DNA of 64,000 nucleotides from Rehmannia glutinosa (GCA_016081115.2 CM071935.1:20440653-20504652); one strand, 5' to 3'. Shown: positions 1 through 12,203, numbered from the stretch's first letter. The notes: generated by a model not told the origin, from the letters alone. Translations and numbers: made by a program.

Positions 1-1535
1 AATTGAAGGAGCTGCTGCAGAAGAGGAGATCAGCGCCCTTTGTGATTCCCAAGAACATATCGATACTTCATTTCTGGGATCCGAGGATGAATCCGAGTCC
101 ACCCATCCTAAAGATTCGTCAATGGACAAGGCTGAGGATATTCTTAAATCTCATATCTATGTCAGTGATAAGACAGCTCCCATAAGATTCAATTTTGATA
201 ATGAGTCATCCCCTAAGGTCACATCAAATTCCGATGACGCTGATGAGACAGCTGAGGACCAGGTCATTCAATTGAAAAACCACTAAGACCGGCGAAGCTC
301 TTAAGATACCGAGGCTCGGGTGAGCAAACACACTTAACTACGAAGGCTACCATAGCTGCAGCAGTAACGACTCCAATAGTTCTCTCGCAGGCTCCCACAG
401 CTGTAATATCTGCCGATGACGCTGCTGTAGCCGAAGCACAGAGAGCTAGTTCACTGCAGGACGAACAACGACAAACCGCCCAAAGTGGAGCTTCGGGGAT
501 ACCGTTTGTCCGCAATGATGTTTTTGAAGACATGTTCCCATTCAATGTTGAACTGCCTGACATGGAGGAAGAGTCTTCCAAGGATCAAGAGAAGTATACC
601 GTGCAAGAAGAGCCCATCATTCCTACAGATTCGATTGTGACAATGGACTTAATTTTGATGCAGTGTGGCCGGAAGCTGAGTCGAATCCGACAACTGAGTT
701 CCGTGAAGCCTTCAAGACTATATGTGAAGAGATTGAGAAGATGGAACACCACCATGCATCTCTGGATCTACGTCTAGACAATCCGGATACAACCTTCACT
801 GCTGATATGAGATGGATCATTGTTCGAATAAGGGAATGGGCTGCACAGCAAACTGCCATGTGTTCAGAGCAGGTCCGCTACTTCAAGGCCCTATTTGCAA
901 AGATGTTAGTATGGAGTGCAGACACTTCAATGTTTCAGCAGAGAATGAAGGAGTACATGGTCAGGATGGAAACCGCACACAAGTCAGATATGGAGTTGCT
1001 CAAGCATCACCACCAGAGTGAGATTGGTTGCCTAGAGGACAGCATGAATAACAAGTTCAATCTTCTAATGGCCGAGATGAAATTAGTGTCAGCTGAGTCG
1101 AAGGCTACTCAGTCAGAGTTTCGAAAAGCCCACTCCACAGCAGATTCAAAGCAAAATTCTACCATCAGTAGAGTGGATTTCCTCCTGAGTGGTTTGTTCC
1201 CTGGGCTAACCCTTTCATTTGGTGATGATGCCAAAGAGGGGGAAGATGAGGCCCTAAAGTGATTGAAGGAGGAGGCGAAGAAAGGTGACAAAGCTAAGGG
1301 GGAAGGAAGTTCGAAAAAATTTCCTTTGAAACTTATGTATGTTGAAACCCCGCATCAAGGTGATGTCACAACTTCCATTCTTAGCAAGTTACCCCAGAAT
1401 CTGTTTGTAGAAAAGAAAGTTGAGTTGGCCATGAAAGAATCAAGGAAGGCCATCGAAGCTGCATTCGATGAGGTAGCTGAGAAGTAATCAGCTCGCGTTC
1501 AGTAGATTAGAAAACAATATGAAATTCCTTTAGAT
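1..1535 (+). pseudogene. Truncated copy of the copia additional 3' ORF (coiled-coil part)
   Basis: The longest open piece (663-1262) encodes a charged, helix-rich protein segment. It aligns along its whole length with the product of 15186-15900 inside the complete copia element: both contain EEIEKMEHH or GEIEKIERH, then VRIREW, EQVRYFKAL, KMLVWSAD, LLMAEMKLV and ESKAT in the same order and spacing. The bases before it (1-530) match 14700-15170, and 1263-1487 matches the ETPHQGDVT / ETPQQGHVT region near 16030. Homology stops near 1535 without a polypurine tract or LTR, so this is a broken copy of a related but clearly diverged element. Frames change around 260, 640 and 1262. No hydrophobic segment or known catalytic motif is visible. 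Function unknown. Confidence 0.75.
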
Positions 1536-1811
1536 ATATATTACTGCATATGTGCTACTTTTTCAATGTATATTCATCATAAAAAAACATTGATGTAAAA
1601 TGCATAGATTACACTGTTAAAACATTAATGTATATTTATCGTTATGGTCATGAATAAATCATGTGATTTTGATGTATATAAGCTGAAAACTACATTGTAT
1701 GATCCAAAACATTAAAATTGAAGCACATTTGAAATTTTGTTTCATTGCTTAAATAACAATATGTTACTGCATATATGATGTTGGTTCATTGCATAAACTT
1801 GTTTGGCATAG

Positions 1812-1996
1812 GCACTGAAAAGAGTACTGTTAGGGAAAGGCTTGTCATATCTCTGGGATCTACAAAATATTCGATTCCTGAAATTGAGAAAGAAAAAATA
1901 CCACGATTGGGAATGCAAAGTACATTGAAAGATGGCATTATGTTCTATAAGAATTATGGCAAGCACAAAGGTAAAAAGACGTGGAACATGCAGTGA
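1812..1996 (+). pseudogene. FAR1-like DNA-binding domain exon (fragment)
   Basis: The segment begins at a splice-acceptor-like AG (1810-1811) and encodes a peptide containing IPEIEKEKIPRLGMQ followed by FYKNYGKHKG. This is the proline-x-x-GM ... FY-x-x-Y pattern that starts the FAR1 DNA-binding domain of FAR1/FHY3-like proteins and of transposases descended from Mutator-like elements. The zinc-coordinating C-terminal part and the MULE transposase domain are missing; the frame ends after GKKTWNMQ. The exon phase fits a first exon like the one at 19033-19096, but that exon lies downstream, so the two cannot belong to one intact gene here. Likely a remnant of a FAR1-bearing Mutator-like element. 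The domain call rests on motif recall, not a search. Confidence 0.5.
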
Positions 1997-2159
1997 AGTT
2001 ACAACACATAACAACAGGACATGCCCCAAACGAACAATGATATTATGACCATACTTTTTTTTTCTTTTATAATTCTTATAGTTTGAACCTATAGTGAATT
2101 ACCTAACACCAAGTCCATTTTATAAATCGTGGTCATTACATTATATGTGAAAAAGTTTG

Positions 2160-3700
2160 TTGCATGTTGTGTTATATATGTGCATAATATTTATACTAAC
2201 GAAGCAACAAATGTACACTAATCATACATCCATTTATAACTAACTATGCATTAGTTTATAATTAGTAAACATACCAATGTATCAAACCCCAACTAAATAT
2301 GCACTAAGTTCAGGTTAACTATGCACAAAAAGGTATTGATATACATAATAATATACTTAATTATGCATTATATTCAAACTAAGTATGCATTAAAAAAAAG
2401 CTTAACTATGTAGTAAATTTAAAAAATGTTGCATTCATATAATACTTTTACTGCTTATTTATGATATCAATAATGCATAAAAACAATACATCTTATATCC
2501 AAATAAAATTATTAATTATACAATAATAAAAATTCCTGAAAAACAAGTCAATCAAATCACGACAAAAATTACAATATTCAAAATATATAGCACCTACTAA
2601 TTATAACTTAATAAACATCCAAAATTAAAATATATTACGTGCATCATTTAACATCCCAATGCATTCAACAAGAGTCTTGAGTGTAGACCTAGTGACAAGC
2701 TTGGGAAATGAATCTCTAGGCTTCATTTTAGCACTATTTGCTCTCTTGACTACCACAACTTGCTCGTTGTCATCACCACCATCCCACTAATGTCGTCTTT
2801 TTCTGTTGTTTTTAGCCACTTATCTTACTACTGCAAAGACCAAACAAATTTACACTGGTAACTGCAAAAAAAAAATGCACCTGATATTTATTCACATTCA
2901 TATGGAGATTCAAACATTTATATATACATTATCCATAATGTATGCATCAAATTGTACTAACCTTCAAAATAAGAAAAAAAGTTTACATTACACATGCAAT
3001 AAAAACTCTCTATCTATACATCGATTAGAAGCTAAATATGCATCATTTAAAACTATAAAAAGCAACACTAATTCAAAGTATGCACATTAAAATAACTATG
3101 TATAAAAACACAAATAACTATACATCTTTCTAACCCTATATTAGCAGTACATAAACACTGAATAGCATATATTCCCATCCACCAACTCAATTTAACAAAC
3201 ACCGTCATCTTCACCAGGGTACTATATAAACCCTATATTAATACTGCAAACTTGCATAGACACAAAGAATACCTAACAAACAGATAAGCAATAACCAAAC
3301 CTACTCTTAAAAAAACTCTAATAATAAAATAAACCCTAATTTAACAGTCATACATTGAAATTTGCAAAACAAACTTGCTTACCTACTGTTCACGATGATT
3401 AACACATGCGTATTTCAGTACCTCATTCGAATTTATGTATGCAGTACAATACTATCACATAATAACTGACAAATATATACCAAACACATTCTAATAATGC
3501 ACTGAACATAGTTTAAATATGCATAATGTTAACTGTGCAACTAACAATACTTAGCCATGCCTATCAAAGAAATCTGAACAAGGTGCCCATAAATCAAAAA
3601 CCTGCATACATACGATTAACACTATTAATACATTAGAAATACACTAACTATATATTTAAGCACACTTATGTATGCCGTATAATATTATCTCAAAACTCAA
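2160..3700. repeat. AT-rich DNA with dispersed CTATGCA-type motif
   Basis: Short variants of AACTATGCATTA / AACTATGCACAA / AATATGCACTAAG recur irregularly (for example 2238-2250, 2294-2306, 2321-2330, 2360-2370, 3020-3035, 3505-3525). The same motif is dense at 19190-19480, on the other side of the copia insertion and next to a FAR1-like first exon. It may be intron or subterminal repeat sequence of one FAR1/Mutator-like family. No coding potential beyond short chance frames. Confidence 0.4.
2632..2787 (-). pseudogene. Short unrecognised exon-like open segment
   Basis: On the minus strand an open stretch of about 50 codons starts just after an acceptor-like AG (2788-2789) and reads WDGGDDNEQ, then KMKPRDSFPKLVTRSTLK, then VECIGMLND before a stop. 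It has ordinary coding composition and stands out from the very AT-rich DNA on both sides, so it may be the last exon of a gene or transposon gene. I do not recognise the family, and upstream exons were not found. Confidence 0.25.
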
Positions 3701-4445
3701 CACATAAAACACATTCGAAATAATAAAAATACTTATGGACTCAAAACACACAACACAATCGAACAATTAAAACACTCACGAACAAAAAAATGAAATATAA
3801 ACACTTTTAAAAGTATCAAAACTAGGAAACAAAGAAATTCTCCAATCTCAAATCATGGATAAAAATACAAAATATGCCATTTAAATCGTGCAAAACAAAA
3901 AATCAAAGCCAAAATCTCAAGAAGAAACACATACTAAACTAACTAGAAGAACAACACCAAAAAAAAAAAAGAAAGAAAGAAATTCCTAGAATCAAACCCC
4001 ATTAAAAGCTAAAGAAGAAATCCATACTACAAAAAATCGTGCAAATCAAAAAAATTCAGAAATGTAATGTAGAAAATAAACCTTACGAAACAAAAAATCT
4101 CCAAATCTCTAGTCCACCCCTTTTGAAAAATCTTGAATGTAATTTTTGTATTGATGCGTCTTCGAAATCTCACAATCTCTTGTCCCAAAAATATCGCCCA
4201 ACTTTGCTAGAATAGTGTTCATGTAGTGTAGTGTTTAGTCTTCTCAATATTTGTTATGATGGACTAGGCGCTAACAACAATCTGAAACCAAAGAGACGTG
4301 TATTTTGAATGGATATAACTCCCTCATAATCGCGGGAACCAAAAAAGGTATATTAGAACTTATCTTTCACACTCATATATAAAAAGGACAATTTGCCTTT
4401 ACTTAAAAATCCGAAAATAAGACAAATTACATATTTGAACTAAAT

Positions 4446-4447
<2 letters not shown>
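3701..4447. other. AT-rich intergenic DNA, no gene seen
   Basis: A-rich sequence with short A runs (for example 3960-3980) and no open frame of interest on either strand. A 13-base sequence TTTGAACTAAATC at 4434-4446 recurs at 18601-18613, just beyond the other end of the copia insertion. Confidence 0.5.

Positions 4448-4476
<29 letters not shown>
4448..4476. repeat. (TA)n microsatellite
   Basis: Uninterrupted TA dinucleotide run directly upstream of the copia insertion site. Confidence 0.9.
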
Positions 4477-4483
<7 letters not shown>

Positions 4484-4495
4484 AGGATTGGTGTC

Positions 4496-6016
4496 TGTTG
4501 GGAAATTTATTGTTTAGATTTTGATGAATGTCATGTAAAACTTAGACTAGAAAGTTGGCACCCCATTTTCCTTGTAATTTGTATTGTAATAGATAGGGTT
4601 GTATGAGCTGAGTCAAATCAGCTATGCCTCCGCTGAGGAACAGCTGAGTATGGCCAAGAGAGAAGATCAAGGACTCGACTGAAGGAGTGTCAGCTGAGAT
4701 ACAACTGTATGAAGAGTCAATCAAGTCAACTCAAGAAGCCAAGTCTCAAGTTGAAGTGACAGATGAGTCATCCATTGATTGGAAGCTAACTCAAAGTCAC
4801 CTGGGAATAAAAGATCGCAATCAAGTCAAGATGATCGAAAGAATCCGTTACGTAAGTCAAGGAGTTTACTTAAATAAGTAATACTTCCATGCCGCCATCT
4901 CTTAAAGTGCTCACCCCGAAGCGTGCAAAATGAATAAACCAATGGGAAGATCGCACCTCGTGTCGATTCTCAAAAGTCAGACATTCATTTAATACGAGGA
5001 AATGTCAACATCAATGATCGCAACAAGACAAGCCAACGAACACAAGTGATTTTTGAAAATCAGTCTATCTCTTCAATGGGCAGATTTTTGAAAATTCACT
5101 ATAAAAGGCTGAGGAATCAATTTGAGAAAAGGGTGACCTTGATTACCTTGCATACCTGAGATAACAAGCATTATTCATACTGTAACCTACAAAATATTCT
5201 CAAGTCATTCTAGCAAAATCAAGCCTAAATCTCGAAGGAAATCGATCCAACACTAAGTCGTGAAGGAAAGACAACTTCAAACCTCAAGAAGAGAAAACTT
5301 TTGAAGAAGCAAAAGGGGTCTACTTTCCAAGGAGGATTGTAGAAAGGCTGAAGGTCGAACCAATCTCAAGTTATTGGAGGGCTTCATGATCAAATCCAAG
5401 AAGCTTGAGAAGGTGAGCTGAAGTAGCAAGGCAGCCGCCCTGTGAAGTAGCTCAGTCGGACGAGAAGCCACCAGTGACCAAGGCATCTCCAGATCGAGTC
5501 CCAAAGGAGCAAGTCACCGTGTGTGATCAAGACTTGTATCCGGACCGATAACCACTTTGTACTCTGATCATTACTTAGTGGATTCCTCCAGGAGTTGGAG
5601 AAGAGAGGAGTAGAAGAATTACCCCATCTTCGAACCTCTATAAAAATTATTGTGTCATTTACATTTTAGTATTTTATTTCTGCATATCTCTTTATATTTG
5701 CTGATAATTTGCTATCCAACTGATAAGTAACTAAATGCTAAAATCAAGTGTTTAAATCAATTTAAAGGGTGTTAAGTCTTCCGCTGAAAATCTTATCACA
5801 GCCAAGTTAAGGTTTAGACTAAACAGCTGAGTTATTCTATCAACAGCTCAATCAAGTCTGTTGATTGGCTAACTCTGCTGGTTAACTAACTTGTTCCCTA
5901 AGGACTTAGATGTGTATTTAACTCTGTAATATTTTAAAAAGACTAAAATCGAAAAATTGGTAAGGTTTATTCAACCCACCTTTTCTAAACCTTACTCACA
6001 TCCTTTGGGACCTACA
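4496..6016 (+). repeat. 5' LTR of the copia element
   Basis: It matches 17016-18592 over its length. Compared with that copy it lacks about 50 bases near 4629 (after TATGCCT) and differs by many substitutions and small indels, so the insertion is not recent. It starts TG and ends CA and is followed after two bases by the primer-binding site. It should carry the promoter in its U3 part. Confidence 0.93.
5100..5108 (+). promoter_or_regulatory. TATA box of the copia LTR
   Basis: TATAAAAGG is conserved at the equivalent place in the 3' LTR (17668-17676). Location in the middle of the LTR fits the U3/R boundary. Confidence 0.55.
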
Positions 6017-6018
6017 AG

Positions 6019-6030
6019 TGGTATCAGTGC
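6019..6030 (+). promoter_or_regulatory. Primer-binding site (initiator tRNA-Met type)
   Basis: TGGTATCAGTGC begins two bases after the 5' LTR. It matches the TGGTATCAGAGC expected for priming by the 3' end of plant initiator tRNA-Met except for one base. This is where minus-strand cDNA synthesis would start. Confidence 0.85.
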
Positions 6031-6142
6031 GGTTGGTTCATTGAGCCTTCCGCACTGGTTACTGAACTAGATCTCCAATTTTTCAAAGAAGTTTTAACAC
6101 TTGCTCTTTCAAAAGCTATTTTTATTCAACAAAGTTATTATC

Positions 6143-8352
6143 ATGGAAGCAAATTTGACACGCATTCCTATGTTCACTATTGAGGAATTTGATGACTGGA
6201 AAATTCGTATGCAGGCTCATCTATCTGCTTTACATGATGAAATATGGATAGTGATAGAGGATGGGCCACCGCAAATCAAAGTGAACACATTGTACATAGA
6301 GCAGACCCACACAATTAAGGAGAGAGCTCGCCGGCTGAAAGACTAGCCCTGGTTGAGAAACCAAGGACTGAATGGACAAACGAGGATAGGAGAAGATACA
6401 ACTTGGATAATGTGGCCAAGGACATACTCTACAAAACCTTGGACAAAGCAATGTTCAATAAAGTCAAATCTTGTCAAACTGCAAAACAAATCTGGGATAA
6501 ATTAACTTTAATTTGTGAAGGATCTGAGCAAATTAAAGAAAATAAATTGTTCGTTGCTGTACAAAAAATTGAAAATATTAAAATGCTTGCAGGTGAAACC
6601 TTGGATCAGCTGGATGCTCGATTCACTGAGATCACAAATGAATTATCTGCACTTGGGAAAGAATATACATAGAAGGAAATGTGTATGAAGATTCTGAGAA
6701 ACCTTCCAGCTGAATGGGAAATGAAAGTCATGGCCCTGAGACATTCAATGAACCTCACAACAACATCCAACCATGAGCTATTCTCAGACCTCAAAGCCTA
6801 CGAGTTTGAGCTAAGAAGAAAAGATCAAGAGGAGACAGATATACCCAAAACAGCTGCACTTATAGTCAAGGATGGGAAGAGAGCTGAGGTCAAGGAAGCC
6901 ATTGACCAGGAGAAAATTTCCTTGATGGTTAAAAGATTCAACAAGTTCTTCAACAAGAACTATAAAAGAAATAAGGGTGAATCCTCTAGGAGACATACAA
7001 CTCCCTCCAATTCAAGGGAAGATAGGCCACCCAACAGAGCTTAGCATCAAAAGGTTGAATATCAAAGAGCTGATAACCCAAGAATGGAAAGAACTGATCA
7101 AAGAGTTGAGAACCTGTGTTGGAAATGTAGACAACCAGGACACTTTGCTATTGACTGTTCATATCTTGTAGTCAATAAATATAGGAATGAAGATGAAAGA
7201 AGAGTCTTCAGAGAAAGAAGACAAGAAAAGAAAAAGGCTATGTTGGCTGCTGAGACTGCTGAGACAGTTAAGTCAAAAGAAGCAGCAGACTCTAAGAGTA
7301 GTGAAGCTGACTACTCATGTGATTCTGAAGAAGAAGCAATGATCTGTCTAATGGCTAAAGAACAAGATCAACCTGACCAAGAAGATGAGGTACACTCTAA
7401 CTCATCTCACTCATATTCTAGTGATAGTGATTGTGACACACAGTTCATCACCCACTGATCTTTATGATTCATTAGGCAAAATGATGAAAGACTTTGCGCA
7501 CATTAAATCCTCACACACACTATTAAACGAGGAAAACAGCTAGCTCAAAAGCCAAAACTCACAGCTGACTAAGGAGCTGAGTACTCTAAGTCATATAGCT
7601 GATGAGAACAAAGAACTGAAGGCTAAGAATGCAAAACTAATAGCGGAGATAGCTGCTATAGAAAAGAGGGAAAATGATCTCAAAAATGTGATTGCCTCAT
7701 TTACAAAAGCATCTAAATCATTGGATGACCTTATTATGAGTCAAAAAGAATGTGGAGATAAATTGGCATAGGATTCAATTCCTTTGTGCATAGTCAAACC
7801 CCCAGAGTGATTTTGGAAAAAGGATCTTCAAGTAATGAAGCATCTCAAAAATCCAAGACACCAAATGTTGCACCCACATTCACTCCAACGTACAATTACA
7901 AACAAACTGGCCTTGGATATAAAGGAAAAGGAAAACAGTCAGTTGAGTATGCTGAGAGGACAGCTGAGAAGAAATTCAGCAGAGTTCCTCAACAAACTCC
8001 AAATAGAAAGTACTCTGTAAAGAAGAAACAGAGCTACCAGAAACCCCAGAAGTTCTATCAAAGAAACACATATGATGGGAATGGTAGAAACTACCCAAGC
8101 CAAGATGATTGGAATAATGTGAAATATCAGCAAAGACCTATGGAATATAAGCCCAAAGGCAAAGGCCTAGAATCAAAGAAAGGCTATTCCAAAGGCAAAA
8201 GAGCTATCATCAAAGACACATATGCACACAGCACTACACTCAGAAATATCACAACTACCCAAAGAAGGCAATTGCTAAAACACACACACAGGCATACAGA
8301 CAAAAGAGACAGCTGTATGAACCTAAAGCCCCCAAGCAATTTGCCAAAGTGA
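6143..8352 (+). pseudogene. copia gag with CCHC zinc knuckle and extended C-terminus
   Basis: Starts at ATG 6143 (MEANLTRIPMFTIEEFDDWK), a typical copia gag N-terminus whose product forms the virus-like particle. Further gag sequence follows in shifted frames at 6355-6672 (LYKTLDKAMFNKVKSC) and 6679-7044. A CCHC zinc knuckle, CWKCRQPGHFAIDC, lies at 7117-7158 and would bind RNA. Acidic and serine-rich sequence follows to 7458, then a helical, leucine/lysine-rich segment (about 7470-7770) and a basic, tyrosine-rich tail (7786-8352). At about 2.2 kb it is long for copia gag. In-frame stops at 6344, 6671 and 7042 and several frameshifts show it is dead. Confidence 0.85.
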
Positions 8353-8355
8353 GTT

Positions 8356-8870
8356 ATGATTATGGCAAAGACAGATGGCAACCTCTTAGAGTCAAGTCAT
8401 TTGGCTATAGGTTGGTTGGATCATCTTACAAGACTAACCCCTCAGGACCCAGACAAGCATGAGTACCTAAAAACTAATTTCCTTGATTGCGGGTTCAAGG
8501 AACAAATGACCGAGTGCCAAGGAACCTGGTACATGGATAGTGGTCGCTCCGCATATACGACAGAAACAAGAAAAATCTGTCAAGATTCAAGGAGATTAGA
8601 GGCGCAAAAGTCATATTTGGAGGAAATGAAGCTCCAGGGGAAATAAGAGGCACTGGATCCATCAAGAAAAATGGATTAGAAATCACAGATGTTGCATATG
8701 TTGAAGGCCTCAACTTCAACCTGTTAAGCATTAGCCAACTCGTGACAAGGGCTATAATGTTGGATTCAATATGGGAATGTGCCAAATTAAAGACACGAAT
8801 CAAATGAAATAGTGTTGCAAGGATCCGCACAAAAGAACATGTATGTGGTAGATCGTCGATCGCCACACCA
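8356..8870 (+). pseudogene. copia aspartic protease remnant
   Basis: GTWYMDSG at about 8521-8544 carries the DSG catalytic triplet of the retroviral-type aspartic protease, normally followed by C/A-S-x-H-M; here it is GRSAYTTE. The downstream protease/pre-integrase signature VEGLNFNLLSISQL is at about 8701-8743, in a different frame from the DSG motif. The protease would cleave the gag-pol polyprotein. Frameshifts near 8640 and 8750 break it. Confidence 0.75.
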
Positions 8871-9978
8871 AGTACTTATCTCATAGCAAAGAGTACAACC
8901 GAATCAAGTTGGGTCGTGGGTACAAGTTCGAGTCATCCGAATTTCAAAACAATTAACAAGCTTGCAAGGAGTCATCTTGTGGAAGGACTGCCAAACTCAG
9001 TGTACAAGAAAGAAAGTGTATGTGATGCATGCCAGATGGGAAAGCATATCAAATCATCATTCAAAGAGAAGTCTAGTCCATCTTCAACAAGGATATTGCA
9101 TATCCGCTGTATATGGATTTATTTGTTCCATTGAGCCGCTAGCATAAGTGGAAAGAAATACACTTTATTAGTGGTGGATGATTATTCAAGATATACATGG
9201 ACAATCTTCATGTGTAAAAAGAAGGAAACTTTGCAGAAGTTACCCCAACTGATGAGAAGAGTTCAACATGAGAAGAGTCAAACCATTATAAAGATAAGAT
9301 CTGATAGAGGAACTGAGTTTGTCAATGGAATAATAACTCAGTATTGTGTTGAAAAATGGTATTGCTCATGAATTATCTGCAGCAAGGACTCCACAACAGA
9401 ATGGAGTAGCAGAAAGAAGAAACAGAACTCTCAAGGAAGCTGCAAGGACCATGTTAGTTGAAGTTGGGTTGCCTAAAAGATTTTGGGCTGAAGCCCTCAA
9501 CACTGCATGCTATACACAAAATAGATGCATGATTAACAGACAGCTGACAAAGAGTCCCTATGAAATATGGACAGGGAGAAAGCCAAATATTGGGTATTTT
9601 AGAATATTTGGATGTAAATGCTTCATCCACAACAATGTCAAGTATAATCTAAAGGCTTTTGATGCTAAAGCTGATGAAGGTATCTTTTTGGGATACTCAG
9701 CTGAAAGGAAAGCCTACAGAGTGCTGAACAAGAGGACTATGGTCACAGAAAAGTCTATCCATGTGGTTTTTGATGAACCTAATGTAAATGGAGAAGACAT
9801 TGAAGAGTTAGCTGATAAGCTGAATCAGCCAATTATGCAGAAGAGTCCATATGTTGAAGCTGAAGCTGGAGCAATCAATCAAGATGAAGATGAGACAGTT
9901 GAGTCTCAAAGACAGCTGGAGAATCTGCAGCTAAATGATGATGAAAGAGCTGCTCAATACAACACAGCTGCAAGATGA
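8871..9978 (+). pseudogene. copia integrase (with GAG-pre-integrase region)
   Basis: The pre-integrase zinc region is recognisable at 8916-9080: FKTINKLARSHLVEGLP, then CDACQMGKH with the CxxC pair. The catalytic core has D in VVDDYSRYTW (about 9171), D in RSDRGTEFVNG (about 9298) and E in PQQNGVAERRNRTLKE (about 9390-9437), so all three acidic residues of the D,D,E triad remain. The C-terminal region (FGCKCFIHN, GIFLGYSAERKAYRVL) continues to about 9790. A frameshift lies at about 9350, between the second D and the E. It would insert the cDNA into the host chromosome. Confidence 0.88.
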
Positions 9979-10008
9979 CTAAACCCAGTTAATTTAGTTC
10001 AACCTGAT

Positions 10009-11250
10009 GTGAGATGGCTGAGAGACCATCCACCAGAGTTAGTCATTGGAAATGTGGGAGATGGTGTAAGGACTAGATCCAGAGCTCAACAAGAAGCAAT
10101 GTTCACTTGTTTTATTTCTCAGATAGAGCCAAAAGATGTGTCACAAGCTTTGGATGACACACATTGGATTCAAGCCATGCAGGAAGAGCTGAATCAATTT
10201 GAAAGGAACAAAGTATGGGAATTGGTGCAAAGACCAACCCATCAAAATGTTATTGGCACAAAATGGGTTTTCAGAAACAAGATGAATGAAGAAGGTTCTG
10301 TGGTAAGAAACAAAGCAAGATTGGTAGCTAAAGGGTATTGCCAAGAAGAGGGAATAGATTTTGATGAAACATTTGCTCCTGTTGCAAGATTAGAAGCAAT
10401 AAGGATGTTTCTTGCCTATGTTGCACACAAAAACTTCATTTTATATCAAATGGATGTCAACGTGCTTTTTTAAATGGATTGTTGGAAGAAGAAGTCTATT
10501 GTTGAGCAACCTCCAGGTTTTGAGCAGAAGACCATTGGAGATAGGTGTACAAGCTCAAGAAAGCTCTATCTGGATTGAAACAAGCAGCTAGAGCATGGTA
10601 TGATACATTATCTCAATTTCTGACAGATAATGGATTCACCAAAGGCAAAGTGGACAGAACACTCTTCAGAATTCAAGATGGGGAAAGTATACTGCTTGTT
10701 CAAATATATGTGGATGACATCGACATCATTTTTGGATCCACAAATAAAGAGTTGTGTGATAAATTCTCAAACCTCATGCAAGGCAAATTTGAAATGAGCA
10801 TGATGGGAGAGCTGACATTCTTCTTAGGACTCCAAGTTAAACAGCTGAAGGATGGAACCTTTATAAATCAAACAAAGTACACCAGAGATTTAATGAAGAA
10901 GTTTGGTATGGAAGAGAAGTCTTCTGTGAAAATACCAATGAATACATCAGTCAAGATGGACATGGATGCAGATGGTAAAGCTGTATATCAAACAAGATAC
11001 AGAGCACTTATTGGATCACTGCTCTATTTAACAGCAAGCAGGCCAGATATCACCTTTGCATTAGGTGTATGTGCAAGATTCCAATCTGCTCCAAAGGAAA
11101 GTCACATGACTGCAGCTAAGAGAATCCTAAGATATTTGAAGGGATGCCAGGAAGTTGGCTTATGGTATCCAAAGGAAGGTGGATTCAAGCTTATTGGTTA
11201 TTCGACTCGACTATCTTTGGATGTAGAGTTGACAGAAGAGTACTTCAGGT
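10009..11250 (+). pseudogene. copia reverse transcriptase
   Basis: The N-terminal part (10130-10473) has MQEELNQFERNKVWELV, GTKWVFRNKMNE and KARLVAKGYCQEEGIDF, the canonical start of copia RT. The finger/palm part resumes at 10545 with YKLKKALSGLKQAARAWYD, followed by the catalytic YVDDI at 10707-10721 and FFLGLQVKQ. The 70 bases between (10474-10544) are frameshifted. The tail (LLYLTASRPDITFALGVCAR, RILRYLKG) is intact to about 11150. RT copies the element RNA into DNA. Confidence 0.92.
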
Positions 11251-11650
11251 ACATGTCAAATGCTTGGAAACAGACTAGTTTCCTGGTTTAGCAAGAAGCA
11301 AAATTCAATAGCCACATCCACAGCTGAAGCAGAGTACATAGTTGCGGGCAGCTATTGTGCCCAAGTCTTATGGATGAGACAACACCGATTATGAAATTGA
11401 AGAAAAAGAGATTCCAATTATGTGTGATAACACAAGTGCTATTGCAATCACTCAGAATCCTGTGTTGCATTCGAGAACAAAGCACATTTATGTCAGATAT
11501 CATTTTATAAGAGACCATGTTGAAAAGAAAGACTTCACTTTGGAGTATATCTCGACTGATAAACAGTTAGCTGACATATTCACCAAACCCCTATGTGAAT
11601 CAAGATTTGAAGAGCTTAAACATGAGCTAGCGTTAATTGAGTTGAGTTGA
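11190..11650 (+). pseudogene. copia RNase H
   Basis: Begins around FKLIGYS (11186-11206, where a D-containing YTDADWAG-type motif is expected but the frame is lost), continues with KKQNSIATSTAEAEYIVA at 11293-11346 and DNTSAIAITQNPVLHSRTKH at 11423-11482, and ends DKQLADIFTKPL...ELAL at a stop at 11648. These are the standard copia RNase H landmarks with their E and D residues. A frameshift at about 11200 and a short loss near 11380 inactivate it. Confidence 0.85.
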
Positions 11651-12203
11651 CACACAGAAGACTCAATGAGAAGAGATGAAACATGAAAAGATGAAAATAG
11701 AGCAAATCTCATGAATCACCAAGTGAATAAGCCGTATCGTAAAAATCACCAGACGAGTTAGGTGCATTTGAGTCACTATACGAATAGAGAGAAAGAGAGT
11801 GGAGTCATTTAAGAAGTAAGTCAGGTCATTTATGAGCTAAGTGACAAAAACGCATCATTTTTAATGAAAGAATATTTTTAAGGATGACATCGGTGTAATA
11901 ATGACGGCACAAATAAAAGTCGCACAAAGAAGTATATGATTGGATATAAATGCTTTGCCGCATTAAATGCGAAATTAAATGCAATGTGACGTGCTAACTG
12001 AGCCGTTGATCTTGATCAAAATTCAAAACCAAAAATACGCCCTTTCATAACCCTTATATACTCAATCGCTCAGCTTTTCTCTCTCTCACTTTTTCCTAAA
12101 ACTGCTCATCTTCCCGAGTAAAAGAAAGCAAACTTTTCTCTCGAAAAACCCTACCAGCTTCTCAAGTCGATTTACGGATCTCATTCGGTAAAACTCACTA
12201 AAA
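11651..12203 (+). promoter_or_regulatory. Non-coding spacer and possible internal promoter/leader before the extra ORF
   Basis: No open frame. It ends with an AT-rich CTTATATACTC (12053-12063), then a CT-rich tract (12070-12090) and about 115 bases of leader before ATG 12204. This resembles a plant promoter with its start region, so the downstream ORF could have its own transcript; alternatively it is a splice-acceptor region for a subgenomic RNA. Neither is proven by sequence. Confidence 0.35.
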
